In this document: positions 1 to 9,326 of the stretch, piece by piece | Layout: every line of letters starts with the position of its first letter | Position numbering within the stretch: position 1 is the first letter of the stretch | Source: Enterococcus saigonensis | Lineage (GTDB): Bacteria; Bacillota; Bacilli; Lactobacillales; Enterococcaceae | DNA length: 64,000 bases | Reading direction: 5' to 3' | Assembly (NCBI RefSeq): GCF_011397115.1 | Contig: NZ_AP022822.1 | Span: forward strand, 2,212,001 to 2,276,000 | The notes under the pieces: generated by a model | Databases searched by the model: none | What the model saw: only the letters and a program-made list of their open reading frames with translations | What the model was told of the DNA's origin: nothing | Position numbers and translations under genes: made by a program

Positions 1-1
1 C

Positions 2-307
2 ACCTTAATCAAGAAAATGATTAAGAAAAATCGTCGTCTTTTAAATGAGTTAACGCAAATCACCAATGTCACAATCGAAACGCCGGCATTGAAAACATTG
101 TGTGATTTAGCTGAAAACTACGGTGGTGCTGCTAAATCATCTGGTGCCGGCGGTGGTGATTGCGGAATTGTAATTACCGATCAAAAAAGTGGTATATTGC
201 CTCTGATGAGCGCTTGGGAAAAAGCGGGTATCACGCCACTTCCCCTACACGTTTATCATTATCCTAAAAAGGTTGAAGAAAGGACGCAGCATGAATCGCA
301 AAGATGA
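2..307 (+). CDS. mvaK2: phosphomevalonate kinase, C-terminal part (gene runs in from the left)
   Basis: Only the last ~101 codons are in the window; the frame is open to the left edge, so the start lies outside. The residues SSGAGGGDCGI form the glycine-rich third motif of GHMP kinases, where the fold closes over ATP. Phosphomevalonate kinase makes 5-diphosphomevalonate in the mevalonate route to isopentenyl diphosphate. Assignment to this GHMP member rests mainly on the context: the next gene, overlapping by 17 nt, is the type 2 isopentenyl-diphosphate isomerase, the usual end of the mvaK1-mvaD-mvaK2-fni cluster of Gram-positive cocci. Other GHMP kinases cannot be excluded from the fragment alone. 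Confidence 0.85.
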   Translation, partial: TLIKKMIKKNRRLLNELTQITNVTIETPALKTLCDLAENYGGAAKSSGAGGGDCGIVITDQKSGILPLMSAWEKAGITPLPLHVYHYPKKVEERTQHESQR

Positions 308-1358
308 ACACGTAAGCTTAGCAAAAGCTTTTCACAAAGAGAAAACAAATGATTTTGACGCAGTCCGTTTAATTCACAACCCTTTGCCGCAAATTGACGT
401 TAAAGATGTCAGTTTGTCTACTGAAATTTTAAATCACAAGGAAGAATTTCCTTTTTTCATTAATGCCATGACAGGTGGTTCCAAAAAATCATTACAAATC
501 AATCGTGATTTGGCCTTCGTTGCAAAAGAATGCCGTTTAATGATGGCAACTGGTTCTGTTACCGCAGCTTTAAAAGATGAAAGTGTTAGTGATAGTTTTA
601 AAGTGGTGCGCAAAATAAATCCCACTGGCTTTTTTCTCGCAAATATTGGTGCGCACAATACCTTAGAAAATGCGCAGCGCGCTGTGGAACTATTTGGTGC
701 AAATGCCTTACAACTTCATTTAAATGCACCACAAGAATTGGTAATGCCAGAAGGCGATCGTTCATTTTCTGATTGGTTGGATAATATCGCTGAGATTACT
801 GCTAAACTTGAAGTACCTGTGGTCGTCAAAGAGGTGGGCTTTGGTATGACAAGAGAAGCAATGCTGCAGTTAATTAGTGCCGGAGTTCAAACAATTGATG
901 TTTCTGGACAAGGCGGTACTAGCTTTACCCAAATTGAAAATGCACGCCGACCAAAGCGCGAGATGGCATATTTAAGCGAATTCGGTCAATCGACCGTTAT
1001 TTCTTTACTTGAGGCTGCCCAAGTAACCCGCTCGTTTGAAGTAATCGCTTCAGGTGGTATTCGGAACGCTTTTGATATTTTCAAATCCCTTATTTTAGGT
1101 GCCGACACCGTCGGAATTTCTGCCACAATCTTAAATCACCTTTTAAGCCATGGCGTTGAGGCTACCATTGAGATGATTCAAAGTTGGCAAGAAGACTTAG
1201 CCCTGCTTTACACAATGGTGGGTAAAAAAAATACACATACTCTGGAAACAGTCCCAGTTATCTTTACTGATGAGGTATGGCAATGGTGCCAAGCCCGCAG
1301 TATCGATGTAAAAAAGTATGCCGGTAGAGGACAAAATGAAATACCTCTACGTTTTTAA
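291..1358 (+). CDS. fni: type 2 isopentenyl-diphosphate delta-isomerase
   Basis: FMN- and NADPH-dependent enzyme that interconverts isopentenyl and dimethylallyl diphosphate. 355 residues, normal for the family. Visible features are the N-terminal RKDEH segment, the glycine-rich MTGG near residue 60, VKEVGFGM in the middle and SGGIRNAFD with GADTVGISA in the last third, the FMN phosphate-binding part of the TIM barrel. An upstream TTG at 273 is in frame, but ATG 291 has GAAAGGA at the right distance and matches the family start, so I chose it. It overlaps the end of mvaK2 by 17 nt, so the two are translationally coupled. A terminator follows at 1383-1432. Confidence 0.95.
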   Translation: MNRKDEHVSLAKAFHKEKTNDFDAVRLIHNPLPQIDVKDVSLSTEILNHKEEFPFFINAMTGGSKKSLQINRDLAFVAKECRLMMATGSVTAALKDESVSDSFKVVRKINPTGFFLANIGAHNTLENAQRAVELFGANALQLHLNAPQELVMPEGDRSFSDWLDNIAEITAKLEVPVVVKEVGFGMTREAMLQLISAGVQTIDVSGQGGTSFTQIENARRPKREMAYLSEFGQSTVISLLEAAQVTRSFEVIASGGIRNAFDIFKSLILGADTVGISATILNHLLSHGVEATIEMIQSWQEDLALLYTMVGKKNTHTLETVPVIFTDEVWQWCQARSIDVKKYAGRGQNEIPLRF

Positions 1359-1382
1359 ACACATTTAGCTTTTGAGTTCAAC

Positions 1383-1432
1383 AAAAAAATAGCGTTCTTC
1401 TCAAAATTTGAAAAGAATGCTATTTTTGTTTT
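1383..1432. terminator. bidirectional terminator between fni and the 1434-1901 gene
   Basis: Stem ATAGCGTTCTT / AAGAATGCTAT flanked by A-run and T-run; works for both converging genes. Confidence 0.8.
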
Positions 1433-1433
1433 A

Positions 1434-1901
1434 TCATTTTTTAAAAAGACGTTTCAAAAAGCTCTGCTTTTCTGGTACTGCCGTTTTGTTTGTAACAGGT
1501 ACTTTAGTCAAATCGACTATTAGATTAGGCTCTTTTTGCAATGTTCGGTTGAGCTCCATTATCCCCTTTAAACTTTCCCTCATGCGTCGAATTGCACCAG
1601 GAGTCAAGGCAAATATTTCTTGTGCTTCTTGTTGACCTTCTGCTGATTGTAACGCAGCCATAATATTTTGTATCAGCAGATATTGCTGTTGCAAAATATT
1701 CCGTATTTCGTATTTTTCAGATTGAATTTCTTCTTGCTCAGTTACCAAATAGCTTATCACAGATAAACTTTCACCATAATCAATTAAATCATCGCGTAAT
1801 TGAGATATTGTTGCATCATTTGTAGAATTTTCAATTCCTGCGATAAATTTCTTCAACAATGTTTGGGATGTTTTTAATTGCACAATTTTGGCTGTTAACA
1901 T
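1434..1901 (-). CDS. hypothetical helical protein, 155 aa
   Basis: I do not recognise this family. The protein is soluble and almost entirely helical by composition, with Leu/Ile/Gln-rich heptad-like stretches in the first 90 residues and a basic end (FLKRLFKK). No signal peptide or membrane segment is seen. An upstream in-frame start at 1937 exists, but ATG 1901 has GAAGGTG at good spacing, so I take it. It stands alone, between the fni terminator and the adhE terminator, transcribed from its own upstream region of about 70 bp. It is not a shadow: it has a ribosome site, and its stop codon directly abuts a terminator. Confidence 0.7.
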   Translation of the reverse strand: MLTAKIVQLKTSQTLLKKFIAGIENSTNDATISQLRDDLIDYGESLSVISYLVTEQEEIQSEKYEIRNILQQQYLLIQNIMAALQSAEGQQEAQEIFALTPGAIRRMRESLKGIMELNRTLQKEPNLIVDLTKVPVTNKTAVPEKQSFLKRLFKK

Positions 1902-1972
1902 TTTTTCACCTTCATTCCTTTTATTTCTTATAGCCAAGTATCAAATTATGGCTACAAAAAGTCAAGGCAAAT

Positions 1973-2011
1973 AAAAAACCGTCACGCTGCTAAGAAGCCT
2001 GACGGTTTTTG
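1973..2011 (-). terminator. adhE terminator
   Basis: Inverted repeat AAAAACCGTCA / TGACGGTTTTT just after the adhE stop codon, with a T-run on the minus strand. Confidence 0.85.
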
Positions 2012-2044
2012 TTGGTTATACGTTTTAAACGTTAGCTGTAAAAT

Positions 2045-4651
2045 TTAAGCTTTTTCGTTGTACGCTTCAATAATGATACCTTTTAATTCCGAGATTAAAG
2101 GTTCTTTTGGATTAGCAGTTGTACATTGGTCTTCATAAGCAAGTTCTGCCATGCGATCAACAGTTGTATCCAATGTTTGTTGCGTTACACCTTGTGCTTT
2201 CAAGCTCATGTCGATACCGACTTTTTTACCTAATTCGTAAACTGCTGTTGCTAATGCTTCAACTAATTCTTCAGTAGTTTCACCTTTAAGACCTAAGAAT
2301 TTTGCAATATCCGCATAGTCTGTATCAGCACGGAAGTAGTCATATTTAGGGAACATTGCATGTTTTTGTGGGTCTTTGGCATTGTAACGGATGATGTGCG
2401 GTAATAAAATCGCATTCGTACGTCCGTGTGGAATACCATATTCGCCACCAATTTTGTGAGCGATTGAGTGACAAATACCCAAGAATGCATTTGCAAATGC
2501 CATCCCAGCCATTGTGGAAGCATTATGCATTTTTTCACGTGATTCCATATCCGGTGTTTTTACTGATTTTTCTAAATAGTCAAAGACAATTTTAATTGCT
2601 TGTAAACTTAAACCACGGGTGTAATCAGATGCCATAACAGAAACATAAGATTCAATTGCATGTGTTAAAACATCCATACCAGTATCAGCAGTAACGCCTG
2701 CTGGCACCGACATAACAAATTGAGGATCCACAATCGCAACATCTGGCGTCAATGCGTAGTCAGCTAATGGGTATTTTACATGTGTATCACTGTCTGTGAT
2801 AACGGCAAATGGTGTTACTTCTGAACCAGTACCTGATGTCGTCGGGATACATACAAATTGTGTTTTTTCAGGTTTGCCAATTTTGTAAGTTCGTTTGCGG
2901 ATATCTAAGAATTTTTGTTTTGCGCCAAAGAATGAAGTGTCTGGGTGCTCAAAGAACATCCACATCCCTTTTGCCGCGTCCATTGCAGAACCACCACCAA
3001 GAGCAATTACTGTATCCGGTTGGAAAGCGTTGAAGACTTCAAGACCTTTATAAACCGTGTTTGTCGAAGGGTTAGGTTCAACATCTGAGAAAATTTCAAT
3101 TTTAACATCGTTTTTACGACGAGCTAAAACTTCACGTACTGTATCCGCATAACCAAATTGCACCATACCTGGATCACAAACAATCATAACCCGTTCAACA
3201 TTTTCCATTTTTTCCAAGTATAATAAAGAGTTCTTTTCAAAGTAAATTTTTGAAGGTAATTTGAACCACTGCATGTTATTTCTCCGTTTCGCGATAGTTT
3301 TAACGTTGATTAAGTTGATCGCAGATACGTTCTTAGATACAGAGTTACGACCGTAAGAGCCACAACCTAATGTTAATGATGGAATCATTTCGTTGTAAAT
3401 ATTTCCGATACCACCTTCAGCAGATGGAGAATTTACTAAGACACGGCAAGCTTTCATTTTCAAGCCATATTGTAATTGTAAGTCTTCATTTTCAGAGTGA
3501 ATAACTGCTGTATGACCAAGACCACCTAATTCCAACATTCCTTGTGCCAAATCAAAACCATGCTCTGTACTTTCGGCTTTCATCATTGCTAAAACTGGTG
3601 ATAATTTTTCGCGAGATAATGGATAATCTGCTCCCACACCGTCAAGTTCCGCAATTAACATTTTAGTACCTTCAGGAACTTTGATACCAGCTAATTTGGC
3701 AATTTCAACTGCTGGATGACCAACGATTGCTGGGTTAACAGCATATTTGCCCTCGTTCATAACAGCATCTTCTAATTTTTTCAATTCTGATTTTTTCACA
3801 ACATAACATTGATGTGCTTCAAATTCAGCTTTTACAGCTGCGTAGATTTCTTTATCTACGATTACACCTTGTTCAGAGGCACAAATCATACCGTTATCAA
3901 ATGTTTTTGAAACAATCACGTCATTTACGGCACGTTTAATTTTTGCTGTTTTTTCGATGTAAGCTGGAACATTCCCTGCACCTACGCCTAAAGCTGGTTT
4001 ACCAGTTGAATAAGCTGATTTCACCATGCCAGGACCACCTGTTGCTAATACAATTGCAACGCCTGGATGATTCATTAATTTTTGTGTAGCTTCGATTGAA
4101 GAATGTTCTTTTTCAATCCATTGGATACAATTTTCAGGAGCACCCGCTGCGATTGCTGCATCACGTACAATACGCGCAGCTTCTTTTGAACACTCTTGTG
4201 CAGATGGGTGGAATGAAAAGATAACCGAATTTGCAGTTTTCAATGAAATCATTGCTTTAAAAATTGTTGTTGACGTTGGGTTTGTTGTTGGTACAACTGC
4301 TGCAACAACGCCAACTGGTCCTGCAACTTCGATTAAACCTTTTTGTTTGTCTTCGCCGATAACCCCAACTGTTTTATCATGTTTAATTGAATTCCAGATA
4401 TATTCTGATGCATACATGTTTTTGATTGCTTTATCTTCAACAATCCCACGACCAGTTTCTTCAACTGCCATTTTTGCTAAAGGCATATGTTTGTCTAAAG
4501 CGGCCATTGCCATTTCATGAACGATTTTATCTACTTGTTCTTGTGTAAAGTTTTCCATTTGTTTTGCAGCTGCATTTGCTTTTGCTGCTAACTCGTCGAT
4601 TACTGCATCTGTATCGATTACTTTAACTTCTTTTTCCAATGTCTTAGCCAT
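2045..4651 (-). CDS. adhE: bifunctional acetaldehyde-CoA / alcohol dehydrogenase
   Basis: 868 residues with the full two-domain architecture. The N-terminal half (about 1-440) is a CoA-acylating aldehyde dehydrogenase; the nucleophile is Cys257 in FDNGMICASEQ. The C-terminal half (about 460-868) is an iron-dependent alcohol dehydrogenase with GGGSAMDAAK and the metal-binding region around GIPHGRTNAILLPHI. It reduces acetyl-CoA to ethanol and reoxidises NADH in fermentation; the family forms long spirosomes. The ribosome site is AGGAGG. It is monocistronic, with a terminator behind it and a consensus promoter plus Rex-type operator in front, which fits redox control by the NADH/NAD ratio. Confidence 0.97.
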   Translation of the reverse strand: MAKTLEKEVKVIDTDAVIDELAAKANAAAKQMENFTQEQVDKIVHEMAMAALDKHMPLAKMAVEETGRGIVEDKAIKNMYASEYIWNSIKHDKTVGVIGEDKQKGLIEVAGPVGVVAAVVPTTNPTSTTIFKAMISLKTANSVIFSFHPSAQECSKEAARIVRDAAIAAGAPENCIQWIEKEHSSIEATQKLMNHPGVAIVLATGGPGMVKSAYSTGKPALGVGAGNVPAYIEKTAKIKRAVNDVIVSKTFDNGMICASEQGVIVDKEIYAAVKAEFEAHQCYVVKKSELKKLEDAVMNEGKYAVNPAIVGHPAVEIAKLAGIKVPEGTKMLIAELDGVGADYPLSREKLSPVLAMMKAESTEHGFDLAQGMLELGGLGHTAVIHSENEDLQLQYGLKMKACRVLVNSPSAEGGIGNIYNEMIPSLTLGCGSYGRNSVSKNVSAINLINVKTIAKRRNNMQWFKLPSKIYFEKNSLLYLEKMENVERVMIVCDPGMVQFGYADTVREVLARRKNDVKIEIFSDVEPNPSTNTVYKGLEVFNAFQPDTVIALGGGSAMDAAKGMWMFFEHPDTSFFGAKQKFLDIRKRTYKIGKPEKTQFVCIPTTSGTGSEVTPFAVITDSDTHVKYPLADYALTPDVAIVDPQFVMSVPAGVTADTGMDVLTHAIESYVSVMASDYTRGLSLQAIKIVFDYLEKSVKTPDMESREKMHNASTMAGMAFANAFLGICHSIAHKIGGEYGIPHGRTNAILLPHIIRYNAKDPQKHAMFPKYDYFRADTDYADIAKFLGLKGETTEELVEALATAVYELGKKVGIDMSLKAQGVTQQTLDTTVDRMAELAYEDQCTTANPKEPLISELKGIIIEAYNEKA

Positions 4652-4706
4652 TGTGTTCCTCCTAAAAGTTGGTTAATTTTTCTTTGTTAATCATTTCACA
4701 TACAGA

Positions 4707-4735
4707 ACTATACACTATATTTTTTTCGTTGTAAA
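4707..4735 (-). promoter_or_regulatory. adhE promoter
   Basis: Read on the minus strand: -35 TTTACA (4735-4730), 17-nt spacer, -10 TATAGT (4712-4707). The start codon is about 55 nt downstream. Confidence 0.75.
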
Positions 4736-4741
4736 TACTTT

Positions 4742-4759
4742 TTGTGATTTTTTTCACAG
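4742..4759. promoter_or_regulatory. Rex-type operator upstream of adhE
   Basis: TTGTGA-N6-TCACAG matches 11 of 12 defined positions of the Gram-positive Rex site (TTGTGA-N6-TCACAA). It ends 7 nt upstream of the -35 box. Rex control of adhE is well established in Firmicutes. Confidence 0.75.
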
Positions 4760-4820
4760 TTTTTATTATAACGCTGTTTTTACTGTTCTAATCACGTTTT
4801 GACAAACACTGATTTAAAAA

Positions 4821-4876
4821 CAAAGAAAGCAGTTACAAGATTTTCATCTATTGTAACTGCTCATAAAATATTTTTT
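4821..4876 (-). terminator. malX-malY terminator
   Basis: Perfect 10-bp stem GCAGTTACAA / TTGTAACTGC (4829-4838, 4851-4860), followed on the minus strand by TTTCTTTGTTTTT. The other 300-odd bases between malY and adhE hold only the adhE control region and AT-rich sequence. Confidence 0.75.
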
Positions 4877-4985
4877 TATTTCGTTAGATAAAATGAAAAT
4901 AGATTAATTATAACTTAAGTATTTTATTTTCATTTAGACTTTTTAATACCATTTAAAAACTCGTGCAAAAAACCACAATTTATTT

Positions 4986-6146
4986 TCAAGTGAAACTTTT
5001 TACCATTTTTTCTAATCCCAGTTCTAACTTGCTTTTTGAACACCCGATATTTAGACGCAAGAAATTACTCCCCTCATCGCCGTAAACACTGCCATCCATA
5101 ATTGCAACTTGCCCAATTTCTATTAAGCATCGTTGAACAACTTCCATTGGTAAATTAAGTTTTGTGATATCTAACCACATCAGATACGTTGCTGCTGAAT
5201 CAACGCTTTTTATTTGCGGCAAATTTGCTGCCAGATATTTTTTAGCAAAGGCAAAATTATCGTCTAAGTATTCATTTAATTCATCCACCCAGTAGCTACA
5301 TTCATAATACGCAGTCATAGTAGCCAACATGCCAAGATTGCTAGCTGAAGACAGACCATCTTGATTTTTCAAAGCCAGTTGAAACTGCTCACGTATTCTT
5401 TCATCTGGTAAAATGGCGTATGAAAAAATTAACCCTGGAAAATTGAAAGTTTTAGACCCCGATGTTACTAGCGCAACATTTTTATCCATGAAATCTATAA
5501 TCGGGTAATGCTTTTGCCCCTTACGAAGAATATCCATATGAATTTCATCGCTGATCAAAAAGACATCGTATTGCCAACACAAGCTGACAATTTTAGTCAA
5601 TTCTTCTTTTTGCCACACACGTCCAGTAGGATTGTGAGGAGAACATAATAACAGCACCGTATTCTCTTGACTTGCTAATTTTAGTTCTAAATCTTGCCAA
5701 TCAATTTCATACTGACCTTCTTCATAGCGTAAGGGATTGGGAATAATTTTACGTTCATTGCCATCAATTGTTTTATAAAAAGCATCATAGGCCGGCGTTT
5801 GAACGATGACACCTTCTCCTTTTTTCGAGACGATTTGCAATAATTTTGAAATGCTATACATAACTGTCGGACTATAAACGATATCTTCTGGAGCTAGATA
5901 ACTCGTGAACCTTTTTTCATACCAATGTAAAATACTTTGTTTAAATGTTTCGTGATTCCAGCGGGTATAGCCAAAAACTGGATGTTGCAGCCGTTCTTTT
6001 AAAGCTGTCATTACTTCATCAGGTAAAGCAAAATCGGTATCTGAAATCGTAAAAGGTAGCAAGTTCGCTACGCCAAAACGATCTTGAACATAATCCCATT
6101 GGGTACAAAATGTGCCTTTACGATTGACGACTGTGTCAAAATCCAT
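4986..6146 (-). CDS. malY: MalY/PatB-type PLP-dependent C-S lyase (aminotransferase fold)
   Basis: 386 residues, class I/II aminotransferase fold. SPHNPTGRVW is the conserved cofactor region, ISDEIHMD carries the Asp that contacts the pyridine ring, and TSGSKTFNFPGL contains the Schiff-base lysine. MalY/PatB proteins cleave cystathionine and cysteine C-S bonds; E. coli MalY also dampens the maltose activator, but no MalT-like activator is visible here. The gene lies 17 nt behind malX, so the two form one operon. The ribosome site is GAGG ahead of ATG 6146. The substrate is inferred from the family and the malX neighbour, not from the sequence. Confidence 0.88.
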   Translation of the reverse strand: MDFDTVVNRKGTFCTQWDYVQDRFGVANLLPFTISDTDFALPDEVMTALKERLQHPVFGYTRWNHETFKQSILHWYEKRFTSYLAPEDIVYSPTVMYSISKLLQIVSKKGEGVIVQTPAYDAFYKTIDGNERKIIPNPLRYEEGQYEIDWQDLELKLASQENTVLLLCSPHNPTGRVWQKEELTKIVSLCWQYDVFLISDEIHMDILRKGQKHYPIIDFMDKNVALVTSGSKTFNFPGLIFSYAILPDERIREQFQLALKNQDGLSSASNLGMLATMTAYYECSYWVDELNEYLDDNFAFAKKYLAANLPQIKSVDSAATYLMWLDITKLNLPMEVVQRCLIEIGQVAIMDGSVYGDEGSNFLRLNIGCSKSKLELGLEKMVKSFT

Positions 6147-6163
6147 CGTCTTTGCCTCTTTTC

Positions 6164-7720
6164 TTAAATCAAATTGTCTAGTGCATTGCGCACTGTTGTA
6201 ACTTTAGTACCGATAATGACTTGAACATTGGTATCATCCAAATGTACGACACCTAAAGCACCTAGTTTTTTTAATTCATCATCTTGAACTTTTTTACCAT
6301 CTTGTAAAACCAAACGAAGACGTGTAATACAATTGTCCAATGATTCAATATTTTCTGCGCCACCTAAAGCATTTAAAATACCAGTCGCATCATAGCTACC
6401 TTTTTTAGCGTAGTTTGTTTCAGTATCTGTGTATTCTGTTTCATCTACTATTGCCTCACGACCTGGTGTTTTCAAGTCTTTTCGTAAGATAACGGTTTTA
6501 AAGACGAAGTAGTAAATCGCAAACCAAAAAGCACCCACAATTAATACCATCCACCATTTGGTGTAATTGCCTTGCATCACCCCAAAAATTAAGAAGTCTA
6601 ATACCCCACCATCTGTGTTGCCAATCGTAACTCCTAATAAACTCATCACCATAAAACCAGCGCCGGTCATAATCACATGGAAAATCCATAGTAATGGGCT
6701 AATAAACAAGAATAGAAATTCAATTGGTTCTGTGATTCCTGTTACAAAAGTTGCAATTACGCCGGAAATTAATAGGCCTTTGATTTTATGACGATTTTCT
6801 GGTTTGGCAGTTTGATACATTGCCAGTGCTGCTGCTGGTAGACCAAACATAAATGTTGGCATTTTACCTTGTGATAAAAAGGCAGTAGCAGCAGAGCTGA
6901 TTGGTAAATTATTTTGCAATTCTGCATAAAAAATATTTAAAGCACCAAAGACTTCTTTACCATCAATTACTGCATGGCCCCCAGCTTCTGTGAAACGGAT
7001 CATAGATACTAGAATATGATGCAAACCAAATGGAAGTAATAAACGTTCTCCTGAACCAAATAAAAACGGACCAAATGGACCTGCTTTTTGAATTAAAGTG
7101 CCAATACCAGTAATAAGTAAAGCAAATAATGGCCAAATCATCGGAATCGCTGTCCCTACCAATGCCATTACAAGTGATGTGATAATTGGAACAAAACGAG
7201 CACCTGAAAAGAAAGCAAAACTATCTGGCAACTGCGTTTGATAAAAACGATTATGCAGATGATAGACGATTACTCCGGCAATAATACCACCTAGTACACC
7301 CATTTCTATTGTCTGAATACCAAAGACCATCCCTTGGCCTGCTTCTCGTAAACTTTCAGCAGCAGCTAAGTTGTTCGTTTCAGTTAAGTAAAAATTGATA
7401 GCTAAATTCATTACAACATAGCCGACAAAACCAGAAAAAGCTGCTACCCCTTTTTCTTTACGAACCAAACCTAAAGGAATTGCCATGGCAAACATAACTG
7501 GTAAATAAGTGAATGCAAAGCCACCAATCGCTGACATAAAACGGAAGATAACTTGTAAGATATTATTTCCTAAAAATGGTACGGCTTGGATTGTTGACTC
7601 ACTAGAAAATGAACTCCCAATCCCCAGTAAAATCCCCATAAACGCCAGCAATGCTACGGGAAGCATAAACGTTTTTCCTAATCCTTGAAAAAATTCCCAA
7701 AATCCAGCTTTTTTCTTCAT
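6164..7720 (-). CDS. malX: PTS maltose/glucose-type EIICB transporter
   Basis: 518-residue phosphotransferase permease with about ten membrane segments in the EIIC part (1-410). The short C-terminal EIIB domain has its phosphorylated cysteine at 464 in LDNCITRLRL. GITEPIEF is the conserved EIIC sugar-binding loop of the glucose superfamily. There is no EIIA domain, so it must borrow one; the partial EIIA at the right end of this window is a candidate. I chose ATG 7720 over the longer 7756 start because it has GGAGGACACAAAA in front. It is the first gene of malX-malY, divergently unlinked from the RpiR regulator, which lies 296 bp upstream on the same strand. Confidence 0.88.
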   Translation of the reverse strand: MKKKAGFWEFFQGLGKTFMLPVALLAFMGILLGIGSSFSSESTIQAVPFLGNNILQVIFRFMSAIGGFAFTYLPVMFAMAIPLGLVRKEKGVAAFSGFVGYVVMNLAINFYLTETNNLAAAESLREAGQGMVFGIQTIEMGVLGGIIAGVIVYHLHNRFYQTQLPDSFAFFSGARFVPIITSLVMALVGTAIPMIWPLFALLITGIGTLIQKAGPFGPFLFGSGERLLLPFGLHHILVSMIRFTEAGGHAVIDGKEVFGALNIFYAELQNNLPISSAATAFLSQGKMPTFMFGLPAAALAMYQTAKPENRHKIKGLLISGVIATFVTGITEPIEFLFLFISPLLWIFHVIMTGAGFMVMSLLGVTIGNTDGGVLDFLIFGVMQGNYTKWWMVLIVGAFWFAIYYFVFKTVILRKDLKTPGREAIVDETEYTDTETNYAKKGSYDATGILNALGGAENIESLDNCITRLRLVLQDGKKVQDDELKKLGALGVVHLDDTNVQVIIGTKVTTVRNALDNLI

Positions 7721-7893
7721 TTTTGTGTCCTCCAAACTTGTTATTTTTATTATCATCTGTTCTTATGCTAATTAAATGAGTGCTATAAATTATTGCTGAT
7801 ACATTAGATAAGTTTCAATGATAATTTTTAATTTGTGGTAGTGCATAATATTTTTTATTTTACTACGCATCACCTGTAACAAGAGAAACATTA

Positions 7894-7907
7894 TGTATCC
7901 GCTTTCT
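7894..7907. promoter_or_regulatory. possible cre site upstream of malX
   Basis: TGTATCCGCTTTCT fits the CcpA consensus TGWAANCGNTNWCA at about 12 of 14 positions. It lies about 175 bp upstream of the malX start. Weak evidence; glucose repression of such a PTS gene would be expected. The rest of the 7721-8016 gap is AT-rich with no gene seen. Confidence 0.35.
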
Positions 7908-7960
7908 TATCACTTGTCTTATTTTAGCCAGTTAAAACAAAAATGCAATATTTGCTAAAG

Positions 7961-8002
7961 ATAATGAAAGAGCATACAAGGCTTTGTATGCTCTTTCATT
8001 AT
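7961..8002 (-). terminator. terminator of the RpiR gene
   Basis: 17-bp perfect stem AATGAAAGAGCATACAA / TTGTATGCTCTTTCATT with a 4-nt loop (7963-8000), directly after the regulator's stop codon. The T-run is weak on this strand. Confidence 0.75.
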
Positions 8003-8016
8003 AGCTATTACCATTT

Positions 8017-8787
8017 TTACCCCATTTTTTCTGCTAATTTCATCATTAAAATATCTGTAACAGCTGTTAAAGACACCCGCGAGCTTAAATCAACTTGATC
8101 AAAATAAACCATTTCTACCATAACTTGTAAGGGATAGTCCGCCAGTTTAGCCAAGGTTGAATTCTTCGTTCCCACAATAGCAATGATTGGAACTTTATTT
8201 GCCATCAGATTACGGGCGTATTCCATTAAATGAATTGTCTCGCCGCTATTGGAAACAATAATTGCGACATCTTTTTTTGTTAAAGATTTAGAAACCGCTT
8301 GAAGTTCATCCCAATCAATTCTTGCAGAGGCATTTTTACCTAAGAAGGTTAATTTGCGTGCAACTTCAATACAATTTGGCAAACTGCCTCCAACACCAAA
8401 TATTTCAATTTTTTCAGCATGAAATAGCTTTGTCACTACTTCATCTAACAGCTCTTTTTGCAACAGACGAAATGTTTGATGCAATTGTTTTTCAATTGAG
8501 GCCATAATGGTTTTTATATCGTGATCAATTCGTAAATCGTGCTGTTCTGCTTTTTCCACATCGTCATATTGCGCAATCGCGTATTTTAATTCTTGAAAGC
8601 CGCGAAATCCTAGATGTTTTGCCGTACGCGATACTGTCGCCGTTGAAATGAACAGCTGCCCAGCGACTTCATCGGCGGTCATTTGCCCAATTTTTTGTGG
8701 ATTGCGTAAAATATAATCAAAAACTTGGCGTTCCAATTCACTTAGCTGGTCCCGTCTTTTTTGCAGTTTATTAATTAAGCTTTGCAT
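8017..8787 (-). CDS. MurR/RpiR-family transcriptional regulator
   Basis: 256 residues. The N-terminal helix-turn-helix (about 1-75) includes MTADEVAGQLFISTATVSRTAKHLGF. The C-terminal SIS domain (about 120-245) binds phosphosugars; its signature is IFGVGGS...IIVSNSGETIHLME. RpiR regulators sense sugar phosphates and usually control a neighbouring PTS or catabolic gene, so malX-malY next door is the obvious target. The ribosome site AAGGAG precedes ATG 8787. It has its own terminator, so it is a separate transcript from malXY. Confidence 0.9.
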   Translation of the reverse strand: MQSLINKLQKRRDQLSELERQVFDYILRNPQKIGQMTADEVAGQLFISTATVSRTAKHLGFRGFQELKYAIAQYDDVEKAEQHDLRIDHDIKTIMASIEKQLHQTFRLLQKELLDEVVTKLFHAEKIEIFGVGGSLPNCIEVARKLTFLGKNASARIDWDELQAVSKSLTKKDVAIIVSNSGETIHLMEYARNLMANKVPIIAIVGTKNSTLAKLADYPLQVMVEMVYFDQVDLSSRVSLTAVTDILMMKLAEKMG

Positions 8788-8872
8788 TTTTTTCTCCTTG
8801 TATTAAAAAGGCAGTGCAAACTCCATCTTTTTTATGTATTGGTTTTTTATTAGCTGACTAACACTAAAGGAT

Positions 8873-8906
8873 AAAAGAAAAATCCCGCAAAAGCAGGATT
8901 ATTCTT
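8873..8906 (-). terminator. tgt-yajC terminator
   Basis: On the minus strand a short stem (ATCC-GC / GC-GGAT) is followed by TTTTTCTTTTATCC. It overlaps the last codons of yajC. Confidence 0.6.
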
Positions 8907-9246
8907 TATCACTATTTTCATCAGTTGGATTAGAAATCAAATCTTCTGTTTTAACTTCTGTCACCGTATCGTCCACTACAACTGATTTTCCAGGTGTAAT
9001 TGATTTGATTGCTTGTTTATCAAAAACAAGAAACACACCTTCACAATCGATTGTCACAGTTTTATTCGTTTCGTCAACTTCAGACAAAACACCATGTAAA
9101 CCACCGATTGTTACAACTTCATCGCCTGGTTTCATTGCATTCAACGTATTTTGACGTTCTTGTTGTTGTTTTTTCGTTGAACGTGACATAAACCACATCG
9201 CCCCTAATAAAACAACGAACATGATAATCGTTGGTAAGCCACCCAT
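8899..9246 (-). CDS. yajC: preprotein translocase subunit YajC
   Basis: 115 residues. A single N-terminal membrane helix (about 3-20) is followed by a basic stretch (RSTKKQQQERQN) and the conserved small domain with KPGDEVVTIGGLHGVL. YajC is an accessory of the SecDF-YajC complex at the SecYEG channel. A GTG three codons upstream is possible, but ATG 9246 has GAGGTG at 6 nt and gives the family N-terminus MGGL. It follows tgt in the common tgt-yajC order. The acidic C-terminal tail (NPTDENSDKE) is typical of enterococcal versions. Confidence 0.92.
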   Translation of the reverse strand: MGGLPTIIMFVVLLGAMWFMSRSTKKQQQERQNTLNAMKPGDEVVTIGGLHGVLSEVDETNKTVTIDCEGVFLVFDKQAIKSITPGKSVVVDDTVTEVKTEDLISNPTDENSDKE

Positions 9247-9326
9247 TTTATTCACCTCGTTTAATTTAATTCACAAGAATAACTTTAACAAAGATTCTTT
9301 ACTTAAACTAGTTTTTTCTATGAATT

